Assembly (NCBI RefSeq): GCF_900172375.1
Contig: NZ_FWFS01000005.1
Location: forward strand, 1 to 64,000
Length of the DNA: 64,000 bases
DNA from: Aquimixticola soesokkakensis
GTDB lineage: Bacteria > Pseudomonadota > Alphaproteobacteria > Rhodobacterales > Rhodobacteraceae
Direction of reading: 5' to 3'
Position numbers and translations under genes: made by a program. This document shows positions 1 to 8,770 of this stretch, piece after piece. Below the pieces are notes generated by a model, which had not been told where the DNA came from, did not search any database, and saw only the letters and a list, made by a program, of their open reading frames with translations. Position 1 is the first letter of the stretch, and every line of letters starts with the position of its first letter.

Positions 1-322
1 GCTCCTGTTCCACCTGATCAGCAAGCTCTATGAAAGCACCTCGATCATCGTCACAACTAACCTAGCTTTCGGCGAATGGCCCAGCGTCTTCGGCGATGCC
101 AAGATGACAACCGCGCTGCTCGACAGGCTCACGCACCACTGCGAGATCGTCGAAACCGGCAACGAAAGCTGGCGCTTCAAGAACCGCGTATAATGCCAAC
201 CCGAACCGCCGCAGGCCCGCCGCCGCTGCGCTATGTGAGGGCTACGCAGCGCCGGGCCTGCTCACCACAAAGGGGTCAATATTGGACGCCGATAGGGGGT
301 CAAAGTTCAATGCCGATTGACA
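1..322 (+). mobile_element. IS21-family insertion sequence, right-end fragment
   Basis: The first 322 bases hold the 3' end of an istB gene followed by about 130 non-coding bases with two copies of a 22-bp motif (272-293 and 296-317) that begins GGGGTCAA and ends GCCGAT. Repeated motifs of this kind just inside the terminus, followed by a final TTGACA, are typical of IS21-family ends. I place the right end at about 322, because from 323 outward the sequence belongs to an integrase gene. The rest of the element (istA, most of istB, the left end and any target duplication) lies outside the window. Confidence 0.8.
2..193 (+). CDS. istB: IS21-family helper ATPase IstB, C-terminal part only
   Basis: The window opens inside this gene; the frame starting at base 2 reads [13 protein letters not shown], then [15 protein letters not shown] and ends in a TAA at 191-193. 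The TTNL...F.EW..vfgD stretch and the following [14 protein letters not shown] are diagnostic of the AAA+ helper protein IstB, which assists the IstA transposase in IS21 transposition. Only about 63 residues are visible and the Walker A motif is outside the window. I infer that the gene is intact upstream but cannot see it. Confidence 0.9.
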   Translation, partial: LLFHLISKLYESTSIIVTTNLAFGEWPSVFGDAKMTTALLDRLTHHCEIVETGNESWRFKNRV

Positions 323-938
323 AGCTTGTCGGCGTGGTTCCATCGCGCAAGGCTGCGAGGCGGGCGGCGATGTACGCTTCGCGCAGTTGCCCGGTATGCT
401 CGGCGCTGGTGAAGTCCGGGGTCTTGATGTCTGGAAAGGTCTGCTGGATCCGGCGCGTTTCTTCCGGGGACTGGATGCGGCGGGCTTCCACCGAATACAG
501 GTGCATCGCGATAACCAGGGTCTCCGGCGACCATTCAGGGTCGACCCGCTGCAGCGGGAGTCTGTCGCGGATACCATCCTCCAGAAGGCTCTGCAGGATC
601 ATGGGCATCAGGGAGAGGCGCGTTTCATCGTTGGCACCGAACCTGCCGCTCATCCGGGCCATGCGCACTTGGCGCCGCAGGGTGAACAGGCTGTCTTCGA
701 GGCAATGGCGGAAATAACGGGTCACGAGATCGTCGGGCAGCGGCGGCGCCATGAAAACGAAACTGTCGAACATCTGGTCGGACTCCTGGGTCAGGTGTCT
801 TACCCAGTTATGCGCAAGATTTTGGTCTGTCGTCCCCAAGGGCAAAGAAATTGCAGGAATGGATGAAGAAATTCCGGGGAGCCGTCGGCGAAAGTGAAAG
901 CGGTTGCCCTTGCGGTGCAGGTATCGGCACGTCGTCAT
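300..938 (-). pseudogene. DUF6538-type tyrosine recombinase, truncated by IS21
   Basis: The reading frame begins at an ATG (936-938) preceded by GAGGA at good spacing and encodes MTTCRYLHRKGNRFHFRRRL, the opening seen in the DUF6538 N-terminal domain of phage-like tyrosine integrases. About 205 native residues follow before the frame runs into the IS21 terminus at 322 and stops at 300, so the catalytic domain (R..H-R..H..Y) is missing. Its position beside the 3' end of tRNA-Asn, reading away from it, fits the integrase of a genomic island. It should be inactive. The rest of the gene may lie beyond the IS element, outside the window. Confidence 0.8.
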
Positions 939-1104
939 GACAGTCCTCATCGGTTGAGGCCGTCGTGAATACTTGGTGGGACACATCATGTTTGACATCT
1001 GTGACCCCCTTGTGTGCCGCCCGTGAGACGGTAGGGTGTCAAAGTCTGAAAGTGAACGGATCTAGTTTCCGTTTCCTTTCAGCATCAACGGGTTAGGTTG
1101 ATTA

Positions 1105-1130
1105 TGGCTCCGGCGGTAGGGATCGAACCT
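1105..1130 (-). other. Candidate island attachment site in the 3' part of tRNA-Asn
   Basis: Tyrosine integrases of tRNA-targeting islands usually recombine within the 3' end of the tRNA gene and lie next to it. Here a broken integrase lies about 165 bases from the tRNA 3' end with no gene between. The segment given covers the T-arm, acceptor and CCA; it is inferred from position only, because the second copy would be outside the window. Confidence 0.3.
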
Positions 1131-1179
1131 ACGACCAATTGATTAACAGTCAACTGCTCTACCGCTGAGCTACGCCGGA
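1105..1179 (-). tRNA. tRNA-Asn (GTT)
   Basis: On the minus strand the sequence folds as a full cloverleaf: acceptor TCCGGCG with CGCCGGA, D-arm GTAGCTCAGCGGTAGAGC, anticodon loop CTGTTAA with anticodon GTT, and T-arm GTAGGTTCGATCCCTAC. The discriminator G and an encoded CCA end the gene at 1105. It decodes AAC/AAT. It is intact even though it borders a probable integrated island. Confidence 0.95.
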
Positions 1180-1269
1180 ACTGGGGGCTGTATAGCTATC
1201 GTGTTTGGGGGCTGCAAGGGGCTTTTTTCAGGAAAATGCGAAAAAGTTTCGGGGCGGGGGAGCGGGGCT

Positions 1270-2235
1270 CTAGGGGCGGGAAAACTGCGCGTTGGCGCAG
1301 AGGTTCGGGTGGGCGATTGCGCGGTTTTGTTGCGTGAGGTCAATGAGATGGGCGAGGGTGTTGCGCTCGGCGGCGGGCAGAAAGGCGCCGGGCGTGTCGG
1401 CGTAGGCGGCCTTGGTAATTGCGCTGAGGCTGCTTGGGACTCCCGTCAGGCTGGCCAGAATGCGTGCCTCGCGCCTTTGGCGATGCTGGCGCAAGAATTC
1501 GATGCGGGCGGGCGCATCGTGGATCGGATCCCCGTGACCTGCGTGCAGCACGCGCGCCTGCCGGGCCTGCAAAACATCGAGCGACGCCCTGAAGGCGGCC
1601 GCGTCCCCGTCGGGGGGCGAAATGATCGAGCTGGCCCATCCCATCACAAGATCGCCGCAAAACACCACGTCGCGCCACGCAAAGCACAGATGGTTTCCCA
1701 TGTGCCCCGGTGTCCAGAGCGCGGTGACGGGGCCTGCGGGCGTGTCGATGACTTCGCCGTCGTGCAGGGAGCGGTCGGGAACAAACCCTGCGTCAACGCC
1801 TTCGCCGCCGCCGATTGCACCGGTTTCGGCGAGGCGCTGCATCAGCGGCGAGCGTCCCGCAAAAGCATCGCCAAAGGCCAGAACCGGCGCGCCGGTAAGC
1901 GACACCATGCGCGCCGTGTTGGCGCTATGGTCGCGGTGGGCGTGGGTGACGAGGATCAGGGCGATGTGCTCTTGCGCATCAAGCGCCCCCATCAGCGCCG
2001 CGCCATGGGCCGCGTCATCGGGGCCGGGGTCGATCAGCACGCGCGCGCCGCGCCCCAGAAGGTAGCTGTTGGTCCCGCGATAGGTCATCGCCGAGCGGTT
2101 GCCCGCCAGCACCCGCACCAGATCCGGTTCGAACTGCACGACAGGGTCGCGCGGCGACGGGGCAGGGGATTGGTCGTGTGGCTCTTTGGGGCCCTGATCG
2201 GGCGCTTGGCGATTTTGCGGCTCGGGCTGTGACAT
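1270..2235 (-). CDS. Metallo-beta-lactamase fold hydrolase (LACTB2/glyoxalase-II-like)
   Basis: This 321-residue protein has the HxHxDH zinc motif THAHRDH (residues 97-103), followed by the later ligands GHMGNH, CGDLVMGW and HAGHGDP in the usual order. The opening GNRSAMTYRGTNSYLL resembles the LACTB2 branch, whose members act as hydrolases or ribonucleases; the true substrate cannot be read from sequence. The C-terminal part carries the helical winged-helix-like tail common in this group. The longer frame starts upstream, but the ATG at 2235 has AAGGAAG at good spacing. It is divergent from the sensor kinase gene, with a 40-base gap. A proline-rich stretch of about 30 residues precedes the fold. 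Confidence 0.85.
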   Translation of the reverse strand: MSQPEPQNRQAPDQGPKEPHDQSPAPSPRDPVVQFEPDLVRVLAGNRSAMTYRGTNSYLLGRGARVLIDPGPDDAAHGAALMGALDAQEHIALILVTHAHRDHSANTARMVSLTGAPVLAFGDAFAGRSPLMQRLAETGAIGGGEGVDAGFVPDRSLHDGEVIDTPAGPVTALWTPGHMGNHLCFAWRDVVFCGDLVMGWASSIISPPDGDAAAFRASLDVLQARQARVLHAGHGDPIHDAPARIEFLRQHRQRREARILASLTGVPSSLSAITKAAYADTPGAFLPAAERNTLAHLIDLTQQNRAIAHPNLCANAQFSRP

Positions 2236-2275
2236 GTGACTTCCTTGTCGGCGACGCGCGGCGTAGAACAGCAGT

Positions 2276-3634
2276 ATGACCTTTGACTGGCTCAAACGCT
2301 ATGTCCCGCGCGGGCTGTACGGGCGCTCGGCACTCATTCTTTTGGTGCCGGTGGTTGTGTTGTTGATCGTGGTCTCGGTGGTGTTTGTCCAGCGCCATTT
2401 CGAAGGTGTGACCCGCCAGCTCATGATCGGCGTGCTGGCCGAAACCGAGGTCTACGCCACTGTTGTCGGTACGGCCGCGGACCCTGAAACCGCCCAAAGC
2501 GGCCTGGCCGAACTGGACCGTTTGATCGGGTTTACCACCACTCTGGGCGCGCCCGAGGCCGTCGCGAGTGCGCGCGATTGGTATGACCTTTCGGGGCGCG
2601 TCATCACGGCGATGATCACGGCGGCGGGGCTGGCGCAGAGCAGATATGCCCAGATCGCCTTCGTCGAAGGGGTGGATTTGAAAACCAACCCGCGCGCGGT
2701 TCTGTTCAGTTTCCAGACGGAAAAAGGCCGCCTGACGCTGTCGGTCCCGCGCGGGCGCACATCGGCCTCCAACCCGCATCAGTTGCTGGTGTTGATGATT
2801 CTGACCGGCATTTTGATGACCGCTATTTCGGGGATTTTCCTGCGCAACCAAATGCGCCCGATCCAGCGGCTGGCGCGCGCTGCCGAGGAGTTCGGGCGCG
2901 GGCGCATCACCGTCTATCGCCCGGCAGGGGCGACCGAAGTGCGTCAGGCGGGCACAGCGTTTCTGGACATGCGCGCGCGCATCGAGCGCCAGATCGAGCA
3001 GCGCACAATGATGCTTTCGGGCGTGAGCCACGATCTGCGCACGCCGGTGACGCGGATGAAATTGCAATTGTCCATGATGCCCGAAGACGAGGACACCGAA
3101 GCCTTGGCGCAGGATTTGCGCGACATGGAACGCCTGCTTGAAGAATTTCTGGCCTTTGCGCGCGGCGATGCTCTGGACGACCCCGAACGTGTCGATCCTT
3201 TTGCGCTGCTCGAGGATATCGTGGCGCGCTATGACCCACAAAAGGTGACACTCGGGGCGCTGGATGGCGCGCAAGGCGGCGAGGTGATCATCCGCCCGTT
3301 GGCCATCGAGCGGGCGTTGCAAAACCTCATCGGCAATGCGTTGCGCTATGGCAAGGAAGCCCGCGTGAGCCTTGCGGTGACGGATAAGGCGGTGCGGTTT
3401 CGCATCGAGGATCGCGGCCCGGGAATCGCGCCCGAACGCCGCGAGGAAGCGCTGAAACCCTTTGTGCGCCTGGACCCTGCGCGCAATCAGAATGCCGGAA
3501 GCGGCGTCGGGCTTGGCCTTGCGATCGCTGCCGATATCGCGCGCCGTCACGGTGGCGCCCTGCGGCTGGGCGAAAGCGCGGATTTGGGCGGTCTGCAAGT
3601 CGATCTGGTGCTGGCACGCTCAATCACCGGCTAG
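2276..3634 (+). CDS. EnvZ-like sensor histidine kinase
   Basis: The protein has 452 residues: a membrane segment at about 17-38, a periplasmic domain of about 130 residues, a second membrane segment at about 170-190, a HAMP linker, a dimerisation domain with the phospho-acceptor His252 in SHDLRTPVTRMK, and an ATPase domain with N box NLIGNALRYG, DRGPGIAP and GSGVGLGLAIA. The layout and the H-box match the EnvZ/OmpR class. No response regulator gene adjoins it, which is unusual for this class; the neighbour is a hydrolase on the opposite strand. The start has no strong Shine-Dalgarno sequence. The signal sensed is unknown. Confidence 0.88.
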   Translation: MTFDWLKRYVPRGLYGRSALILLVPVVVLLIVVSVVFVQRHFEGVTRQLMIGVLAETEVYATVVGTAADPETAQSGLAELDRLIGFTTTLGAPEAVASARDWYDLSGRVITAMITAAGLAQSRYAQIAFVEGVDLKTNPRAVLFSFQTEKGRLTLSVPRGRTSASNPHQLLVLMILTGILMTAISGIFLRNQMRPIQRLARAAEEFGRGRITVYRPAGATEVRQAGTAFLDMRARIERQIEQRTMMLSGVSHDLRTPVTRMKLQLSMMPEDEDTEALAQDLRDMERLLEEFLAFARGDALDDPERVDPFALLEDIVARYDPQKVTLGALDGAQGGEVIIRPLAIERALQNLIGNALRYGKEARVSLAVTDKAVRFRIEDRGPGIAPERREEALKPFVRLDPARNQNAGSGVGLGLAIAADIARRHGGALRLGESADLGGLQVDLVLARSITG

Positions 3635-3670
3635 GACCGGCGGGGGCGTGTGACGGATGGGGGCGGAAAG

Positions 3671-3747
3671 TGGTAGGCCCGGCAGGACTTGAACCCGCAA
3701 CCAAAGCGTTATGAGCGCTCTGCTCTAACCAATTGAGCTACAGGCCC
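3671..3747 (-). tRNA. tRNA with CAT anticodon, probably tRNA-Ile2
   Basis: On the minus strand the acceptor GGGCCTG pairs with CGGGCCT (two G-U pairs), with a D-arm, an anticodon loop CTCATAA, T-arm TGCGGGTTCAAGTCCTGC, discriminator A and encoded CCA, 77 bases in all. CAT can be elongator Met or the lysidine-modified Ile2. The GGGCCTG acceptor and the GGTTCAAGTCC T-arm look more like isoleucine tRNAs of this group, so I favour Ile2; the assignment rests on memory of family sequences. Confidence 0.85.
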
Positions 3748-3893
3748 GCCTGCGCGCTTGGATAGGGGCTGCGCGCGGGGCGGTCAAGCATTTGGCGCGT
3801 GTGCCCAAGCATTGGCAGGGGCTGCGGGCTTTTCTTTGAACCTGCTTTGTCGTAAAGCAGCGCAATATCAAGTTTACGGGAGCCACACGCGCC

Positions 3894-4940
3894 ATGTCTG
3901 ACGGGAAAAACAGCCTCACCTACGCCGATGCCGGCGTGGATATTGACGCGGGCAATGCCCTGATCGAACGGATCAAACCGGCGGCAAAGCGCACGCAGCG
4001 CGCGGGCACCATGTCCGGGCTTGGCGGCTTTGGCGCGTTGTTCGACCTCAAGGGCGCGGGCTACAAAGACCCCATTCTGGTCGCGGCAACGGACGGCGTT
4101 GGCACCAAGCTGCGCATCGCGATTGACACGGGCAACGTGTCGACCATTGGCATCGATCTGGTGGCCATGTGCGTCAACGATCTGGTGTGCCAAGGTGCGG
4201 AACCTCTGTTTTTCCTGGATTATTTTGCAACCGGCAAGCTGGAGCTCGATCAGGCGACCGCGATCATCGAAGGCATCGCGACGGGCTGCGAGCTGTCGGG
4301 CTGTGCGCTGATCGGCGGCGAGACCGCGGAAATGCCGGGCATGTATCACAAGGGCGATTTCGACCTTGCGGGATTTGCGGTCGGGGCGATGGAGCGCGGC
4401 GAAGACCTGCCTTCGGGTGTGGTGGCGGGCGATGTGTTGCTTGGCCTTGCGTCGGACGGGGTGCATTCCAACGGCTATTCTCTGGTGCGCAAAACCGTCG
4501 AGCGCTCCGGCCTTGCCTGGGGCGATGCATGCCCCTTTGGCGCAGGCACTTTGGGGGAGGCGCTGTTGGCCCCGACCCGTTTGTACGTCAAACAGACCCT
4601 CAAAGCGGTGCGCGCCGGTGGCGTTCATGCGCTGGCCCATATCACGGGCGGCGGTCTGACCGAAAACCTGCCGCGCGTCCTGCCCGAGGGGCTTGGCGCG
4701 CAGATCGACCTGACCTCTTGGGAATTGCCCCCTGTTTTCAAATGGATTGCGGGGGTTGCGGGGCTGGAACAGGGCGAAATGCTCAAAACCTTCAACGCGG
4801 GCGTTGGCATGGTGTTGTCGGTTGGTGCCGATGAGGCCGAGGCGCTCAAGGCGCTGCTCGAAGCGGAGGGCGAAACCGTCTACCGGCTTGGCACTGTGGT
4901 TGAGGGCAGCGGCGTTTCCTACAGCGGCGCGCTGAAGTGA
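3894..4940 (+). CDS. purM: Phosphoribosylformylglycinamidine cyclo-ligase
   Basis: PurM makes aminoimidazole ribonucleotide from FGAM with ATP, step five of purine synthesis. The 348-residue protein has the usual length and family motifs: [17 protein letters not shown] at the start, then [34 protein letters not shown] and THITGGGL-like [17 protein letters not shown]. The start is the ATG after GGAGCC. It overlaps purN by four bases (GTGA), so the two are co-translated. An AT-richer spacer of about 145 bases after the tRNA gene probably holds the promoter. Confidence 0.97.
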   Translation: MSDGKNSLTYADAGVDIDAGNALIERIKPAAKRTQRAGTMSGLGGFGALFDLKGAGYKDPILVAATDGVGTKLRIAIDTGNVSTIGIDLVAMCVNDLVCQGAEPLFFLDYFATGKLELDQATAIIEGIATGCELSGCALIGGETAEMPGMYHKGDFDLAGFAVGAMERGEDLPSGVVAGDVLLGLASDGVHSNGYSLVRKTVERSGLAWGDACPFGAGTLGEALLAPTRLYVKQTLKAVRAGGVHALAHITGGGLTENLPRVLPEGLGAQIDLTSWELPPVFKWIAGVAGLEQGEMLKTFNAGVGMVLSVGADEAEALKALLEAEGETVYRLGTVVEGSGVSYSGALK

Positions 4941-5527
4941 AACGGGTCGCGATCCTGATTTCGGGGGGCGGGTCCAACATGGTCTCGCTCGCCCAAAGCA
5001 TGACAGGCGCGCATCCCGCGCGGCCCTGTCTGGTGCTGTCGAATGTGGCGGGCGCGGGCGGTCTGGCAAAAGCCGAGGCGCTGGGGATCGACACGGCGGT
5101 GGTGCCGCACAAACCCTTCGGCAAGGATCGCGCGGCTTTCGAGGCCGCCTTGATCGAGGTGATCGATGCAGCGGCCCCCGATGTCATCGCGCTGGCGGGG
5201 TTCATGCGCATTCTGACACCGGTTTTCATCAATCACTACGCCGGTCGGATGCTCAATATTCACCCGTCTTTATTGCCCAAATACAAAGGGTTGCACACCC
5301 ATCTTCGCGCAATCGAAGCGGGGGATGCGCAGGCGGGCTGCTCGGTGCATGAGGTGACCGCAGAACTCGACGGCGGGCCGATTTTGGGCCAGGGGCGGGT
5401 GGCAATCGAAGCGGGCGACACCGCTGAGGCTTTGGCCGCGCGGGTGCTGCCCATGGAACACCGTCTTTATCCGGCTGTGCTGGAACGCTTCGTTCAGGGC
5501 AACCGCGAGATGCTGCTGCTCGACTGA
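4937..5527 (+). CDS. purN: Phosphoribosylglycinamide formyltransferase
   Basis: PurN transfers a formyl group from 10-formyl-tetrahydrofolate to GAR, step three of purine synthesis. The 196-residue sequence shows [10 protein letters not shown] (phosphate-binding N-terminus), the catalytic region LAGFMRIL and [17 protein letters not shown], and the folate-site [13 protein letters not shown]. Translation starts at a GTG that overlaps the stop codon of purM, an arrangement seen in many alphaproteobacteria. A strong terminator follows at 5555. Confidence 0.97.
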   Translation: MKRVAILISGGGSNMVSLAQSMTGAHPARPCLVLSNVAGAGGLAKAEALGIDTAVVPHKPFGKDRAAFEAALIEVIDAAAPDVIALAGFMRILTPVFINHYAGRMLNIHPSLLPKYKGLHTHLRAIEAGDAQAGCSVHEVTAELDGGPILGQGRVAIEAGDTAEALAARVLPMEHRLYPAVLERFVQGNREMLLLD

Positions 5528-5554
5528 TTGCCCCACATATTTGAACGCCATGAT

Positions 5555-5577
5555 ACAGCCCTTCGGGGCTGTTTTTA
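5555..5577 (+). terminator. Rho-independent terminator of purMN
   Basis: A 7-bp stem ACAGCCC/GGGCTGT closed by a stable TTCG tetraloop is followed by TTTTT, 27 bases after the purN stop codon. Confidence 0.9.
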
Positions 5578-5631
5578 TGGGCACGACAGCGTGCTTCCTT
5601 TGACGCAGCCGCGCATGGCGTTGCGGCCAGG

Positions 5632-5687
5632 GTTTGAGGCACGCGGTTGAAGGCACGCAGTTTGAGGCACGCGGTTGAAGGCACGGG
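5632..5687. repeat. 28-bp tandem duplication
   Basis: Two adjacent 28-bp units (5632-5659 and 5660-5687) beginning GTTTGAGGCACGCGG agree at all but the last two or three positions. They lie in the 210-base gene-free spacer between purN and tRNA-Gly; no coding function is visible there. Confidence 0.85.
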
Positions 5688-5737
5688 GAGGCGGCATGGG
5701 GTTCGGGCCATGGCGTTAAGCGAAGATGGGGGAGGTT

Positions 5738-5811
5738 TGGAGCGGGTGAAGGGAATCGAACCCTCGTATTCAGCTTGGGAAGCTGCTGCTCTACCATTGA
5801 GCTACACCCGC
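5738..5811 (-). tRNA. tRNA-Gly (CCC)
   Basis: On the minus strand, acceptor GCGGGTG pairs with CACCCGC, the anticodon loop is TTCCCAA giving CCC, and the T-arm GAGGGTTCGATTCCCTT is closely similar to that of E. coli glyU. Discriminator T and CCA are encoded. The top pair of the anticodon stem is a G-A mismatch. Confidence 0.93.
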
Positions 5812-5882
5812 GTTGGGGCGGAAATAGGCGAAGGGCGCGGGCGGGTCAAGCGGATTTGACGCCCGCGTCCTTCAGAATGACC

Positions 5883-7940
5883 TCAGCGCGCCCGGCGGCG
5901 ACGGCGCCCGCCGTTTTCGCCATCGCCACCGCCACCTGCGTTAAAGCTCGGGTCGGGAAGCGGCGCGATGCTGCGCAGCGTAGCAAAGGGCGCCGTGGCA
6001 TGGGGAATGGCGTTTGCGGCGACGAAATGTTCCTGAAACCGTGGGGAAATGGCGGTCTCGACCTTGGTGATCCGATGCACCTGCGCCTCGATTTCACGCC
6101 GTGCGGCCACCGAATGCAGCGCCATGCGCGCGCCCGTGCCCGCCGCGTTGCCCGCAGACACCACAGCCTCCAGCGGCGCATCGGGGATCATGCCCAAAAC
6201 CATCGCGTGCTTGGGGCTGATGTGCGCGCCAAAGGCCCCCGCCAGCACGATGCGCTCCACCGTGTCGGTGCCGATTTCATCCATGAGCAGCCGCGCCCCT
6301 GCGTAAAGCGCTGATTTTGCGAGCTGAATCGCGCGAATATCGGCCTGGGTGACGGTGATCACGGGGCCGCCCGAAGCGCTGCCATCAAAAATCAGGTACT
6401 CATGGGTGCGCCCCGTGGGGCGGCAGCGCGGCGTTCCGGTGGCCTCGGCCGAACCGATCAACCCGGAGGCATCGACAAGCCCGCTCATGCGCATTTCGGC
6501 CACGGCCTCGATGATGCCGGAGCCGCAAATGCCCGTGACTTGCGGCACTTGCGCGGCAAAATCCGCCGCGTCGGACCACAGGTCGCAGCCGATCACGCGA
6601 AAGCGCGGCTCTTTGGTGACGGGGTCGATTTCCAGCCGCTCGATGGCCCCCGGCGCGGCGCGTTGGCCGCTGGAAATCTGCGCGCCCTCAAAGGCAGGGC
6701 CGGTGGGCGAGGAGCAGGCCAGCACGTGTTCCTTGTTGCCCAGCAGGATTTCGGCGTTGGTGCCCACATCCACGATCAGCGTCAGCGCTTCGGCTTTATG
6801 GGGCGCTTCGGCCAGGGCCACGGCGGCGGCATCGGCCCCTACATGGCCTGCGATCAGCGGCAACATATAGGCGCGGGCCTGCGGGTTGAGGTGCATCCCG
6901 AGACCTGTGGCGGGCAGGGTGATCGCCGAAGAGGTGGTCAGCGCAAAGGGAGCCTGGCCCAGATCAACGGGGTCAATGCCAAGGGCAAGGTGGTGCATCA
7001 CGGGGTTGCAGACCACGACCGCCTCATAGATTGCCGCCGTGTCCACCCCCGCCTCTTCGGCCAGCCTGCGCGCAAGGTCATCGAGCGCTTCCTGAACGGC
7101 AGCGGTCATTTCCACCGCCCCGCCCGGGTTCATCATCGCATAGGACACACGGCTCATCAGGTCTTCGCCAAAGCGGATTTGCGGGTTCATCAGCCCGCCC
7201 GAGGCCAGCACAGCGCCGGTCGTCAGATCGCACAAATGCCCCGCGATGGTGGTCGAGCCAAGATCGATGGCCAGTCCGTAGAGCCCGCCCTCATGCAGGT
7301 CGGGCCACAGGTCAAGAATGTCGTGGCTGCCATCGGGTTGGCGGTACAGCGCCAGCGTGATGCGGTTTTTTCCCTTGTTGAGCAAAGGGTTGAGGCGCGC
7401 CAGCAGGGCGGGCGGCAGGGTGACATCGCCGATCTGCCACTGCGCGGCCAGCGCCTCGCGCAGGCGTTCGAGCGATCCGGTGGGCGAATGCATGTCGGCC
7501 TCGGCGACTTCGACAAAGGCAAGCCGCGTGGCGGGGTCCATGACCATTGCGCGATCCGAAGCGGCCTTGCGGATCACCTGTTTGTGGACCTGACTTTCGG
7601 CGGGCACATCGACGACGATATCGCCCTGCACCGTCGCCTGACACCCCAGACGGCGCCCGGCTTTGAGGCCGCGAATGCGGTCATAGCGCTCTTCAACGGC
7701 GTTGAAAGGCGACAGGGCATCGGCGGTGACATGCAGACCCAATTTGGGGAAATCCCCGACACCGGGCTGGATCTGGCATTTCGAACAAATGCCGCGCCCG
7801 CCGCAGACGCTGTCCAGATCAACGCCCAGACTGCGCGCGGCCTGCAAGATCGGCGTGCCGACAGCAAAGCGGCCGCGTTTGCCTGAGGGAGTAAAGACGA
7901 CAAGCGGGTTCTGGGCGGGATCGGGGGTATTTTCAGTCAT
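5883..7940 (-). CDS. Corrinoid-protein reductive activator (RamA-like, DUF4445/ASKHA, with [2Fe-2S] domain)
   Basis: The 685-residue protein has an N-terminal plant-type ferredoxin domain with cysteines 46, 52, 55 and 100 (SVCGGRGICSKCQ and GRRLGCQ), a linker, and an ASKHA-fold ATPase with GLAIDLGSTTIAGH, DVGTNAEILLGN and GICGSGIIEAVAEM. This is the layout of activators that use ATP to drive reduction of inactive Co(II) corrinoid proteins. I recall that a protein of this family supports a split B12-dependent methionine synthase in Phaeobacter; the methyl-tetrahydrofolate-binding protein at 9195 makes the same role likely here. It follows rluE with a 3-base gap. The C-terminus is very rich in arginine. 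Confidence 0.85.
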   Translation of the reverse strand: MTENTPDPAQNPLVVFTPSGKRGRFAVGTPILQAARSLGVDLDSVCGGRGICSKCQIQPGVGDFPKLGLHVTADALSPFNAVEERYDRIRGLKAGRRLGCQATVQGDIVVDVPAESQVHKQVIRKAASDRAMVMDPATRLAFVEVAEADMHSPTGSLERLREALAAQWQIGDVTLPPALLARLNPLLNKGKNRITLALYRQPDGSHDILDLWPDLHEGGLYGLAIDLGSTTIAGHLCDLTTGAVLASGGLMNPQIRFGEDLMSRVSYAMMNPGGAVEMTAAVQEALDDLARRLAEEAGVDTAAIYEAVVVCNPVMHHLALGIDPVDLGQAPFALTTSSAITLPATGLGMHLNPQARAYMLPLIAGHVGADAAAVALAEAPHKAEALTLIVDVGTNAEILLGNKEHVLACSSPTGPAFEGAQISSGQRAAPGAIERLEIDPVTKEPRFRVIGCDLWSDAADFAAQVPQVTGICGSGIIEAVAEMRMSGLVDASGLIGSAEATGTPRCRPTGRTHEYLIFDGSASGGPVITVTQADIRAIQLAKSALYAGARLLMDEIGTDTVERIVLAGAFGAHISPKHAMVLGMIPDAPLEAVVSAGNAAGTGARMALHSVAARREIEAQVHRITKVETAISPRFQEHFVAANAIPHATAPFATLRSIAPLPDPSFNAGGGGDGENGGRRRRRAR

Positions 7941-7943
7941 GGC

Positions 7944-8759
7944 TCAGCTTTTGCGACCCTTGGGGCTATTTGGCAAGGGCGGACGGTTGCCCGCCGCGCG
8001 CTTCGGCTTGGATTGAGGACCGGATTTGGGGCTCGATTTGGGCGCGGAGTTACGGGCGGTGCCCGCCGCTGCGTCTTTGTCGCGCGGGGGACGCGCGCCG
8101 TGCGGGGAAGGCTTGCCAGAGGGGCGGCGCCCATCGTCGGTGTCCGGCGTCCAAACGGGTTTGCGCCCGCGTTTGGCAGGTTTGGGAGCGCCAAAGGCGG
8201 GAACATCGACCGCGCGCCAGTCCCCGCTTTCAATGCCCTCGATCGACCAGTCCCCGATGCGCAGACGGATGAGCCGCAGGGTCGCAAACCCGACCGCCGC
8301 CGTCATGCGCCGCACTTGGCGGTTGCGCCCTTCGGTGATGGTGAGCTCGATCCAGGAGGTCGGGATCGCGGCGCGGTAGCGCACGGGGGGCACGCGTGGC
8401 CAAAGCCAGCCCGGCGCATCCGCGCGCCGCGCCTTGGCCGGCAGGGTGAGCCCGTCTTTAAGCGTCACACCGCGCGACAAAGCGCGCAGGGCTTCCTGGC
8501 TGACTTCGCCCTCGACCTGGGCAAGATAGGTCTTTTCGACCTTGAACTTCGGGTCGGAAATATGCGCCTGAAGCCGCCCGTCATCGGTGAGCAGCAACAA
8601 GCCCTCGCTGTCGCGATCCAGCCGCCCTGCGGGATAGACATCGGGGATTTTGACGTATTTGGACAGCGTGTCACGCGGCCCGCCCTGGGTGCCTTTGTCG
8701 GTGAATTGCGACAGCACATCAAAGGGTTTGTTGAGCAGGATGAGGCGGCTCACAGGCAC
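7944..8759 (-). CDS. rluE: 23S rRNA pseudouridine synthase, RluE/RsuA family
   Basis: The first 190 residues are an RsuA-family pseudouridine synthase: LLNKPFDVLSQFTD, the catalytic loop PAGRLDRDSEGLLLLT with Asp in GRLD, and the RNA-binding EGRNRQVRRMTAAVG. There is no N-terminal S4 domain, as in RluE, which modifies U2457 of 23S rRNA. The last 80 residues are a basic Pro/Arg/Lys/Ala-rich tail without a recognisable fold, probably an RNA-binding extension. A large hairpin lies just before the start codon. It is followed almost directly by the corrinoid activator gene. Confidence 0.88.
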   Translation of the reverse strand: MPVSRLILLNKPFDVLSQFTDKGTQGGPRDTLSKYVKIPDVYPAGRLDRDSEGLLLLTDDGRLQAHISDPKFKVEKTYLAQVEGEVSQEALRALSRGVTLKDGLTLPAKARRADAPGWLWPRVPPVRYRAAIPTSWIELTITEGRNRQVRRMTAAVGFATLRLIRLRIGDWSIEGIESGDWRAVDVPAFGAPKPAKRGRKPVWTPDTDDGRRPSGKPSPHGARPPRDKDAAAGTARNSAPKSSPKSGPQSKPKRAAGNRPPLPNSPKGRKS

Positions 8760-8770
8760 CGGCTCCGGGG

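Noticed and set aside
1181-1269. Small gene or terminator between tRNA-Asn and the metallo-hydrolase gene
   Set aside because: Only weak G-rich text; no stable hairpin with a T run and no start with a ribosome site.
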